From positions 37,885-101,884 of the forward strand of contig CACMGJ010000003.1 in assembly GCA_902613175.1 (NCBI GenBank): a stretch of 64,000 nt of DNA, read 5' to 3'. Numbering within the stretch: position 1 is the stretch's first letter; every line of letters starts with the position of its first letter. Origin of the DNA: Halieaceae bacterium (lineage in GTDB: Bacteria; Pseudomonadota; Gammaproteobacteria; Pseudomonadales; Halieaceae). The position numbers and the translations under genes were made by a program. This document shows positions 50,745 through 59,652 of this stretch, one piece after another. The notes under the pieces are model-generated. The model was given only the letters and a program-made list of their open reading frames with translations. It was not told the DNA's origin and made no database searches.

Positions 50745-52679
50745 ATGAAAACAATAATTAAGCTTGTGGTTCGCGTTTTGATCATCGCTGTCGTTGTTGC
50801 AGCACTTTACGTGGCTAACCTTTTCCTCAAACCCATCAGTAAGATGAAGGCGTCGCTCGCACAAACATCGATCGCCGCGCCCATCAGCGCGGATGGAGAG
50901 GCTTTTCGCGACTTAAACCGCAACGGCGAGCTGGACCCCTACGAGGACTATCGCGTCGCAACGACCGCTCGGGTAGAGGATCTCCTGAGTCAAATGACCC
51001 TCGAGGAAAAAGTCGGTCAAATGTTTCACCCGCCCGTGCTGATTGAGCCAGACCCCCTCTTTCGCGTTTTCCTCGAAGCCATGAATGCAGGCACGGCCAT
51101 CGAGGAACTCATCACACGGAAATCACTGACTCACTTTAATTTTTATGGCGGCGCCAGTCCCCAGAACATCGCCAAGCGACTCAACGAATTGCAGCAGATT
51201 GCGGAAAGGACGCGTCTCGGTATTCCACTCTCTATCAGCAGTGACCCGGTTCACGAAGTCTCCAGGGGCGGTGGGATCGCTTCCTTCACATTGGGCGGCG
51301 TCTCTAAATGGCCATCGCAGCTAGGCTTCGCTGCCGGCCGCGACGCGAGCATGCTCGAGGCCTTTGGCAAAATCGCTGCTGCTGAGTACCGCGCGATGGG
51401 CTTCACCACAGCGCTGCACCCCATGAGCGACATGGCGACCGAGCCACGATGGGCAAGAAACTTTGGCACCTTTGGCTCAAATGCAGAGCTGTCAGCTGAA
51501 ATGACCGTTGCCTATATGAAGGGCTTTCAGGGGGAGAGCCTGAGCAACCAAAGCGTCATGACCATGGTTAAGCATTTCCCAGGCGGCGGACCCCAGTTGG
51601 ATGGTCTAGACCCACACCTCAAATCTGGCGAGAGTCAGGTATACCCGGGTAACAACTTTGACTATCACCTCGCCCCCTTTATCGCCGCCATTGAGAACGA
51701 CATGCGTATCGTTATGCCCTATTACGGCATTCCCATCGGACAAACCGATGAGGACGTGGCCATGGCATTCAATCGTTACATTTTGACCGACCTCCTCCGC
51801 GATGAGCTCGGCTTTGAGGGTGTCATCTGTACAGACTGGGGGGTTATTACGGGTCGCATATGGGGCGTTGAGCCACTCACCGTGGAAGAACGTTATCTAA
51901 AATCGATCGAGGCTGGTGTCGATCAATACGGCGGGGAGAGTGAGCCCGAATACATCCTGGAATTGGTGAATCAAGGCGTCATCAGCGAAGCGCGCATCGA
52001 TAAGTCAGTTCGCAGAATTTTGAAAAACAAATTCGACCTAGGGCTTTTCGAATCGCCGTTCGTCGACGAAACCGCAGTCGAAGACGCAGTGAACCTGCCC
52101 CAGTACGTCTCACTCGGCATGACAGCCCAGCGAAACGCTGTGGTCTTGCTCGATAACAGTAGTAGCGCGCTACCGTTAGCCGCAGAGACACGGATCTTCG
52201 TCGATGGCCTAGAGCCTAGTGTCGCAGCCAACTACGGAACGGTAGTCGATACGCCCGAGCAGGCCGACGTCGTATTGCTATTCCTCAACACCGTCTTTAA
52301 TGGCAACCAACCAGCCGGTACCGACAGCACCCTCGATCAGATGATGGCCACACGCTTTCCCGATACCAATCTTGCGTTTAGCGATGAGATTCTTGCCAAA
52401 GCCGCGTCCTACAGCGATGTCGGTCAGCTGGTGACCTTGGTTGACCTCAATCGGCCCGCGGTCCTGACCGAACTCAAGGGCATGACTGGCGCGCTGGTAG
52501 GAACCTTTGGGGTATCCGATGAAGCCATGCTTGATGTCGTCTTCGGTAACCACAGTCCGGTGGGTAAGCTACCGTTTGAACTGCCCTCGTCGATGGCTGA
52601 AGTAGAGGCCCAGCTGGAGGACGTACCCGATGATACGGCTAATCCGCTGTTCCCTTATGGCTGGGGTCTCAGTTACTGA
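50745..52679 (+). CDS. glycoside hydrolase family 3 protein
   Basis: LEEKVGQMFHP, MVKHFPGGGPQLDG, GFEGVICTDWGVITG, C-terminal GKLPFELPSS...LFPYGWGLSY. Confidence 0.92.
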   Translation: MKTIIKLVVRVLIIAVVVAALYVANLFLKPISKMKASLAQTSIAAPISADGEAFRDLNRNGELDPYEDYRVATTARVEDLLSQMTLEEKVGQMFHPPVLIEPDPLFRVFLEAMNAGTAIEELITRKSLTHFNFYGGASPQNIAKRLNELQQIAERTRLGIPLSISSDPVHEVSRGGGIASFTLGGVSKWPSQLGFAAGRDASMLEAFGKIAAAEYRAMGFTTALHPMSDMATEPRWARNFGTFGSNAELSAEMTVAYMKGFQGESLSNQSVMTMVKHFPGGGPQLDGLDPHLKSGESQVYPGNNFDYHLAPFIAAIENDMRIVMPYYGIPIGQTDEDVAMAFNRYILTDLLRDELGFEGVICTDWGVITGRIWGVEPLTVEERYLKSIEAGVDQYGGESEPEYILELVNQGVISEARIDKSVRRILKNKFDLGLFESPFVDETAVEDAVNLPQYVSLGMTAQRNAVVLLDNSSSALPLAAETRIFVDGLEPSVAANYGTVVDTPEQADVVLLFLNTVFNGNQPAGTDSTLDQMMATRFPDTNLAFSDEILAKAASYSDVGQLVTLVDLNRPAVLTELKGMTGALVGTFGVSDEAMLDVVFGNHSPVGKLPFELPSSMAEVEAQLEDVPDDTANPLFPYGWGLSY

Positions 52680-52697
52680 CGAACCGAGCATCCAAGA

Positions 52698-52724
52698 GCG
52701 CCGACCCGAGCCGGCGCCCTTTTG
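52698..52724 (+). terminator. putative terminator after the GH3 gene
   Basis: GCGCCG(52698-52703)/CGGCGC(52712-52717) stem followed by CCTTTT. Confidence 0.5.
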
Positions 52725-52783
52725 ATTCAGTTCTCAAACCCGATCTTTTTTTGGACAAGCCCGCTCGATGCCAGTCCAAGTCG

Positions 52784-55700
52784 CTAATCGGCATCCTCAA
52801 CCGCCGTAATATTGTCGTCACCCTGTCGGTCGACAAACTTGCTGTACGGATCCACGCCAACGAAGGTCGGCTTCTCAGCTGTTGTCACCGTGACGATCTG
52901 CTCGCCGGACCTTAAGGGTTCCAGCCGGAAGCTAATGACGTCCTCGGGCTCCAGTACCTCATAGCCGGGACGCTTAGTGAAGGCGCCAATGTCGACCAGA
53001 TTATCGAACTCTGCCTCGGTTTCCTCACCCTCTCCGTCGGCATAGAGCTTGGACGCGGTCACTGTAAACGATGTTTCAAACTGACCGTTTTCAAGCTGCA
53101 CAACCATCGCATCCGAAGCGGCAAAATCGTACAAGGTGATGTTCTCAAGAAGGTCCGCGACCAAACGAGCCTCTGCCTCATCTCGCGCCAACGCCTTGAA
53201 GCCATCCACCAGATCGGTCGAACTCGCATAGGGCTGACTCTTGAACTTAAACCGATCCAGCAGCTCTGCCAACATGTCATTCACTCGCTCTTCGCCCAGC
53301 CGATCCTGCAGTAGATACATAACGACCGCGCCTTTGCGGTAGTGAATATACCCCTGGTTCTCGACGCGATTCAGTGGCAGCTCCTCGATAGCCTCGCTGC
53401 CGCGCGACGACAGGTAGGCATCGAGCTCGTACTTCAGGAAGCGGCGAATTTGCTCCTCGCCATAAATCTCCTTCATGACCATGAGCGCAGAGTACTGCGC
53501 CATCGTCTCGACCATCACCGTCCCACCCTGCATGTAGGCGCTGATGAGCTGATGCGCCCAGTACTGATGGCCATATTCGTGGGCCGTCACATAGGTGACG
53601 TAATCGATATCGTCCTCATCCGCCGCATTGGCGATAAAGCCAATACGCTCCGAGTACGGCACCGTACCGGCGAAGGCCTGTGCAAAGCTCGCGTAACCCG
53701 GAAATTCGATCACCCGGGCGTAATCGAACTGATAGGGACCAAAGTTCTCTTGAAAGTAGTCGAGCGACACCGCCATGGCATCGAGCATGCGCTCCGCATT
53801 AAACCCATGCGTGGGATGGTGGTAAATCTCCATGTCGATACCGGTATGCTCGCGTTTGGTCACGGCATACTGAGCTGACTGAACCGAGAAGAAGCCGAGA
53901 ATGGGGTTCGTAGACTTGAAGCGCGCGGTTCTGCGATCGCCCTCGGTCAAGTCCGACACCAGCTTTCCTGGCGCGATCGGGACTTGATCGGCGCGCGTGG
54001 TTACAGTGATATCTGACATCACCCAATCCACGTTGCCGACGTAGTTCCGATCGCGAGCTGACTCGTCTTCGAGTTTCGGCATACGCAATTCGGCAGGAAG
54101 ATCGTACTTACGGCGGGTGGATCGATCCTGCAGCAATGCCGAACGATCAAACCCGAGCTGAGGCGCAAACTCAGCGTTATTCAAAAACGTTCCGTTTTTC
54201 ACCAAACGCGTATCGGCACCACGGGTTGAAAACCCATCGTGCACACGCTCGGTAGCAAATCGCATTTGCAGCGTGTCACCGGGGGCCATCGCAGGGTCTA
54301 GCTTATAAATTTGATAGCCATAGTCTTCCTGCTCATCAAGCGTCAGGGAACCTCCGGGAATCTCCAGCTCGGTCAGCTCTGAATACCCATCCTGGAAGAG
54401 CACGTGCAGTTCCTCGACTGGAGCACCCGTATCATTGACCAGCGTGTAACTGCCGTTCACCAATGCGCGGCCGTGATAAGGATATAGGTCAACCGTTAAC
54501 TGGACGTGTGTCGCGGACGGTTGCTTTACCGATTCGTATTGAAGAAACTGTTTTTCGTAATCAGCTAAACGCTCTTCCTGCTCATCGCTAATCACATACT
54601 CGTTCACGATATTCATCCGATAGAACATCCAGCTGCCAGTGACCCCTGAGATACCCAAGCCGAGTAGCAAAAGGAAAGCGGGAACACCCCTTAGGCGCGA
54701 CGGAACCCGGGCGATTTGCGCACGCAGCGATACGGCGACTCCGCGACGCCACAGTAGGTAGGTAATCACTGACAAAATGAGACAGACTCCACCCCAGTAG
54801 AGGCGCAGCCACCAACTCTTGGCGGCTCCCACATCAGCACCGTTAAGGTCCGACACCATGACAAAGCCAACATCACCGAAGTTGTAGAGCGGGTGCTCGA
54901 AGCCCAGTGAAACCATAGTGATTGAAGCCACGAGATAAATGACCATCAAGCCCCAACCCATGTATTTACTGGTGCTGAGCGCTTGGAAGAAAACTGCCAG
55001 AATCGCCGTCGTTAGCATATCCACCGAGTACGGCAGGATGAACCAGGCCAAATACTTATCGAGTTCTATCGTGGTGTAGCCTCGGAATAGCTGTACCAAG
55101 ATGGCGGTAAGCGCCGCGATGCAAAGCGTTGCAATGAGGACAGCCGCAACCGCTATGACCTTGGGAATGAAGTACGCCCAGTTAGGTAATGCCGTTGAAT
55201 CGATGATCTCGTGCATACCGCGATCACGGTCACGCCAGACCAGCTCACCCGCGAAATAGATGGCTATGATGATAGGGATGATACCAAACGAGCCAAAGAG
55301 CGGCATCAGCAAAGCAAACGTCATGGGCACCGCAGGTGTACCGTAAACCTGGTTAGCAAACCAAAGCGCGCCACCCGAGTTGAACAAGCCAATTAAGATC
55401 AGTACGAAAAACGCCGGACTGGTAAATATGAGGCTCATCTCCAGCCGCGTCCTTGCCACCAATCGGGGCCATGCGGCAGCCGCTTGGTTGGGCGCAGGCA
55501 GACGGTCCACCAGCGCGGGCTGCTCAGCTGCTTCTTTAGCCTCGCGCTTTTGCTCTTTCTTAAGTTTGCGAGCCGATACACCCTTCTCAGCAAAGCTGTA
55601 ACGTGCATAGGCGATGACCAAGGCTGCCGCCGCCAATAAAACAGCAATGAGCCGATTCCACATAAGTGTGCCTTCAAATGGCGGCACCAGACTGTTGCTT

Positions 55701-56380
55701 TCAGCCGCGCTCCAGTAGCGCGTCACATCAGAAAAGGCACCTGCGCCAAACGGCTCGATCGTGGCAATCGTGTCACGCAGGTCGGGCTGACTGCCGGCCA
55801 GACTGGTCAATGTGAAATACAGAACCAGGAAAACGAGCACGCCCACGTAGCTCAGCATCATCGACCGGAACACGCAGGCAACGGCGAAGAAAATGGCTGA
55901 TGTCACCAAGATATTCGGCAACGCGAACATAACAAAAATGCGGATGTAGTCACCGATAACCGTAGAACCCAAGGTTTCCTGGTCCAACCAAGGCATATGG
56001 GAGCCAGTCAAAATCGCCAGCGGCACCGCGGCAAATCCGAGGGCTGCTGCGGTGTAGGCACCTGCGTATCGACCCAGCAGGTAAGCAAACTTGGTCACCC
56101 TGGTCGAGCGGACCATAGGACCGAAGCCACTTTCGTCATCCCGCACAACAACATTTGCCACAAACGCCGTGCTCGCGAACATGTAAAACACCGTCATGAT
56201 GAGCACTGTCTGAGCAATAGCGACGGGACTGTTAACGTGGATATTGCCACCCGCCCCGATCTGAATGTTATCGATGGTGACGGAGCCAAAGGTCAGCAGG
56301 AAAAAGACCAGCGATGTAACGACAAAAACCGGATTTCGCAGTTGGTAGCGGAGCTCAAATCTAAAGATCGATGCAAACAC
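52784..56380 (-). CDS. ABC-2-type permease / M1-family aminopeptidase fusion
   Basis: Two sets of hydrophobic segments; C-terminal gluzincin motif VTAHEYGHQYWAHQLISAYMQGGTVMVETMAQYSALMVMKE. Confidence 0.92.
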   Translation of the reverse strand: MFASIFRFELRYQLRNPVFVVTSLVFFLLTFGSVTIDNIQIGAGGNIHVNSPVAIAQTVLIMTVFYMFASTAFVANVVVRDDESGFGPMVRSTRVTKFAYLLGRYAGAYTAAALGFAAVPLAILTGSHMPWLDQETLGSTVIGDYIRIFVMFALPNILVTSAIFFAVACVFRSMMLSYVGVLVFLVLYFTLTSLAGSQPDLRDTIATIEPFGAGAFSDVTRYWSAAESNSLVPPFEGTLMWNRLIAVLLAAAALVIAYARYSFAEKGVSARKLKKEQKREAKEAAEQPALVDRLPAPNQAAAAWPRLVARTRLEMSLIFTSPAFFVLILIGLFNSGGALWFANQVYGTPAVPMTFALLMPLFGSFGIIPIIIAIYFAGELVWRDRDRGMHEIIDSTALPNWAYFIPKVIAVAAVLIATLCIAALTAILVQLFRGYTTIELDKYLAWFILPYSVDMLTTAILAVFFQALSTSKYMGWGLMVIYLVASITMVSLGFEHPLYNFGDVGFVMVSDLNGADVGAAKSWWLRLYWGGVCLILSVITYLLWRRGVAVSLRAQIARVPSRLRGVPAFLLLLGLGISGVTGSWMFYRMNIVNEYVISDEQEERLADYEKQFLQYESVKQPSATHVQLTVDLYPYHGRALVNGSYTLVNDTGAPVEELHVLFQDGYSELTELEIPGGSLTLDEQEDYGYQIYKLDPAMAPGDTLQMRFATERVHDGFSTRGADTRLVKNGTFLNNAEFAPQLGFDRSALLQDRSTRRKYDLPAELRMPKLEDESARDRNYVGNVDWVMSDITVTTRADQVPIAPGKLVSDLTEGDRRTARFKSTNPILGFFSVQSAQYAVTKREHTGIDMEIYHHPTHGFNAERMLDAMAVSLDYFQENFGPYQFDYARVIEFPGYASFAQAFAGTVPYSERIGFIANAADEDDIDYVTYVTAHEYGHQYWAHQLISAYMQGGTVMVETMAQYSALMVMKEIYGEEQIRRFLKYELDAYLSSRGSEAIEELPLNRVENQGYIHYRKGAVVMYLLQDRLGEERVNDMLAELLDRFKFKSQPYASSTDLVDGFKALARDEAEARLVADLLENITLYDFAASDAMVVQLENGQFETSFTVTASKLYADGEGEETEAEFDNLVDIGAFTKRPGYEVLEPEDVISFRLEPLRSGEQIVTVTTAEKPTFVGVDPYSKFVDRQGDDNITAVEDAD

Positions 56381-56394
56381 GTGCTGACCCCCGG

Positions 56395-57282
56395 TTAAGC
56401 CGCTGCAGACACGCCACGCGTTCGAGCCAGCGTGGTGAAGTACACATCTTCCAAACCGCCCGATACGGAGGTGAAGCCCTCACCTGGATCCGCCTCGGAC
56501 ATGATGTGAATAACGCTCTGACCCGCCATCAATCGGCTAGAAATAATCTGGTACTTTGCGGCGTAAGCCGCGTACTCGGTGCGGGGAATAGTTTTCTCCC
56601 AGATCATTCCTGCGGTCGATGCAATAAGGTCCGACGGCGCGCCTTCCAACTGCACTTTACCGCCCACCAAGACCGCCATTCGAGGACATAGATCAGCGAC
56701 GTCTTCCACAATATGAGTGGATAAAATAACGACGACGTTCTCACCGACCTCGGCGAGTAAATTAAGGAACCGATTGCGTTCTTCCGGATCAAGCCCAGCT
56801 GTTGGCTCATCGGTAATAATGAGGTCCGGGTTGCCAATCAGGGCTTGGGCAATACCGAAGCGCTGCCGCATACCCCCGGAAAATCCGGCAATCGCCTTTT
56901 TACGCACCTTCCAGAGATTGACCTGATTAAGGAGTGTCTCAACCGTTTCTTTGCGCTCTACACTGCCAGCAATACCCTTGAGTACCGCCATATGCTCGAG
57001 CATGTCATAGGCTGTCACCCGCGGATAAACGCCAAAATCCTGCGGCAAATAACCCAATCGAGCCCTAATCGCCTCGGGCTCAGCCACGACATCAACCCCA
57101 TCAAAGGTAATCGCTCCTGAGGACGGTGTTTGCAAGGTTGCAATGGAGCGCATGAGCGTGGACTTACCTGCGCCATTGGGACCTAACAGCCCATACATTC
57201 CTCTAGGTATTTCGAGCGTGACGCCGTCGAGGGCGCGGGTATTGTTTGGGTAAACGTGGGTAACATCAGTCAAACTGAGCAT
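56395..57282 (-). CDS. ABC transporter ATP-binding protein
   Basis: Walker A GPNGAGKST; signature FSGGMRQRFGIAQALIGNPDLIITDEPTAGLDPEERNRF. Confidence 0.95.
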   Translation of the reverse strand: MLSLTDVTHVYPNNTRALDGVTLEIPRGMYGLLGPNGAGKSTLMRSIATLQTPSSGAITFDGVDVVAEPEAIRARLGYLPQDFGVYPRVTAYDMLEHMAVLKGIAGSVERKETVETLLNQVNLWKVRKKAIAGFSGGMRQRFGIAQALIGNPDLIITDEPTAGLDPEERNRFLNLLAEVGENVVVILSTHIVEDVADLCPRMAVLVGGKVQLEGAPSDLIASTAGMIWEKTIPRTEYAAYAAKYQIISSRLMAGQSVIHIMSEADPGEGFTSVSGGLEDVYFTTLARTRGVSAAA

Positions 57283-57472
57283 GCAGGATCCTGTAGTCGC
57301 GAATTAACGACGCGAGCGATGGGTAGAAATCGGAAATGAACCAACAGTTTACTCTGCACTACAAACCTCCCTCAACTTTACGAGAGGGTTTTGGGGTGTC
57401 AGTTACCCGTCAGTGATAGGTCACTGAGCAAGACGTGTCAGAAAAATCAATGGATGCTCGGCTGCACAGCCA

Positions 57473-57709
57473 TCAGGCTTGAATGACGAGTGCGAGATCA
57501 TCTTCAGCGACGGAGTCACCCTCGGCGATATGTAATGTAGCGACCGTACCCGCGTGCGGTGCCTCGTAAGGCACCTCCATCTTCATAACCTCAAGAATAA
57601 ATAAGGTCTGTCCTTCCTCAACGACGTCGCCCTCTGCGACCAGAAGCTTCCAGACAGAACCACCGGTTTCCAGCTCAATCTTTGTCATCAATGTATCTCC
57701 CAGTCTCAA
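57473..57709 (-). CDS. biotin carboxyl carrier (biotinyl-lipoyl) protein
   Basis: LEVMKMEVPYEAPHAGTV biotinylation motif. Confidence 0.93.
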   Translation of the reverse strand: MRLGDTLMTKIELETGGSVWKLLVAEGDVVEEGQTLFILEVMKMEVPYEAPHAGTVATLHIAEGDSVAEDDLALVIQA

Positions 57710-59289
57710 GGTCTAATGGCGAAGGCCGATGGGCCCAGTAAATCAGGCAGCAGGGGCTGAACGCGCGCCAACCACTTACACAGCTCGGGTCGTGTCTCCC
57801 TCGGGTCAATCAGATCATGAACCGCCAGCGCCTCTGCACGAGGGAATGGCGACTGTTTCGCGGCTAACATCTCTTCGAGTTCCCGGCGCTTGGCATCAGG
57901 GTCAGGCGCCGCCTCAATTTCGCGACGGAAGGCTACCGCAACGCCGCCCTCGACCGGCAGAGGTCCGCTCTCAGCCGATGGCCAGGCCAATACGAAAGCC
58001 TCGGGACCATAGTGCGCTGCCTGCGCAACACCAAACGAGCGCCGAACCATCACTGCCGCCCAAGGTACTGTTGTCATAGCCGCCGTCAGCACCGCAGACG
58101 TTCCGTGCCGAATGGTCGCCTCGCGCTCGGCCTGACTCCCAATCATGAATCCCGGCTCATCGACCAAGGTCACAATGGGAAAACTAAAGGTCTCGCACAA
58201 CTCCATGAACCGTCGCGCTTTGTGGGCTCCGTCTGCCGTCATCGATCCTGCGAGGAATTTACAATCGTTACCCCACACCCCGACCGTTTGCCCGTTGAGG
58301 CGTGCAAGGCCGGTTATTTGGGAGCGGCCATAGCCTTTGCCCATTTCAAAAAAACTGCCCTCATCAAATACCGCCTTGATCACCTTGCGCATCTCAAACG
58401 CTACGCGTCGATCGCGCGGCACGACTTCAAGTAGCGACTCCTCGCAGCGGTCAACCGGGTCCTCGCACTCAATAACCGGAGCCAACTGATTCACGTTATC
58501 GGGCATGTAGGAAAGGAAACACTTTATCTCCTCGATGCAGGCACTCTCATCGTCCGCACCGTTGTCCACCGTCCCGTTCCTGGTGTGCACCTTCCAGCCA
58601 CCCAGCTCATCTTTGGTCTTTTTTTCACCCATAGCACGCTCAACTACAGCAGGGCCTGCAGTAATAATTTGCGCCGTGCTTTTAGACATGACCGAAAAAT
58701 GTGAGGCGACCAGGCGGCCCGCGGGTAATCCCGCCACCGCGCCCATTGCAGCGGTTGCAACGGGCACTGTTGCCATGGCCTGTGCTACCGAGCGAAAACG
58801 CGATGGCGCGTTCACGGGCCCAGGTAGGCTTGGACCTTTCCCACCCGTACCACCGACGCTGCCGCCGGATCCCTCGTGCAAGCGTATCAGCGGTACTTTG
58901 TATTGAACTGCCAGATCCTCGGCGTAGACACTCTTACGAAGACCTGCCGGTGACGGAGAGCCGCCGCGCATGGTGAAGTCCTCGCCACCTACGATCACTC
59001 GACGCCCGTTAACTTTTCCAAAGCCCAAAATGAAGTTCGCAGGGTCGTAGCTAACAAGCTCGCCTGACTCGTTATAAACCGGTGTTCCTGCGACAGGCCC
59101 GAGCTCTTCGAAGGATCCTGCATCGAGCAACTGATCGACACGCTCGCGGATAGTTAGCCTGTGCTGCCCGTGTTGTTTCGCAATGGCATCGGGACCACCC
59201 TGTGCGAGCGCTAACTCACGACGCTTTTGAATTTCATCAACTTCAGATTTCCAACTCATAGCACCGCCTTGTTTTGCGCTGGTTAGCAC
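57706..59289 (-). CDS. acyl-CoA carboxylase carboxyltransferase subunit
   Basis: FTMRGGSPSPAGLRKSVYAEDLA, LHEGSGGSVGGTGGKG, VTLVDEPGFMIGSQAE; overlaps the biotin carrier start by 4 nt. Confidence 0.92.
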   Translation of the reverse strand: MLTSAKQGGAMSWKSEVDEIQKRRELALAQGGPDAIAKQHGQHRLTIRERVDQLLDAGSFEELGPVAGTPVYNESGELVSYDPANFILGFGKVNGRRVIVGGEDFTMRGGSPSPAGLRKSVYAEDLAVQYKVPLIRLHEGSGGSVGGTGGKGPSLPGPVNAPSRFRSVAQAMATVPVATAAMGAVAGLPAGRLVASHFSVMSKSTAQIITAGPAVVERAMGEKKTKDELGGWKVHTRNGTVDNGADDESACIEEIKCFLSYMPDNVNQLAPVIECEDPVDRCEESLLEVVPRDRRVAFEMRKVIKAVFDEGSFFEMGKGYGRSQITGLARLNGQTVGVWGNDCKFLAGSMTADGAHKARRFMELCETFSFPIVTLVDEPGFMIGSQAEREATIRHGTSAVLTAAMTTVPWAAVMVRRSFGVAQAAHYGPEAFVLAWPSAESGPLPVEGGVAVAFRREIEAAPDPDAKRRELEEMLAAKQSPFPRAEALAVHDLIDPRETRPELCKWLARVQPLLPDLLGPSAFAIRP

Positions 59290-59652
59290 AGTTTACCCCA
59301 AGCGCCCTAGCGGCGTGACCCATATACAGAGGTTAAAAAAGCACATGCACTCCACTCCACTCGACCCAACATCAGCTTTTTCCATGTTGTTTTAAACAAA
59401 ACGCTCGCGCTTGGTGCGCAGCTCTAAATAAATTGCACTTCATCAGTGCGCTTTCTGATGAAAAAACGCAGAAAAGAACTATTAACTAATTGATTTTACG
59501 CCGTAAAAATAAGACGGCACGCCCTTTGGACCTAGCCTAGTGGGTGTTGCTTTCAAATGAGACTCGATAAGGCGTCGGCTTAATTACCGTGGCTTATCAA
59601 GTGGGTCGGTATGAAACGTACTCAGCCACCAGCCAAACCTATGGAGAGTCAC

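Noticed and set aside
53342-53878. 178-aa forward ORF antisense to the permease/M1 peptidase gene
   Set aside because: Shadow ORF; peptidase motifs on the other strand are unambiguous.
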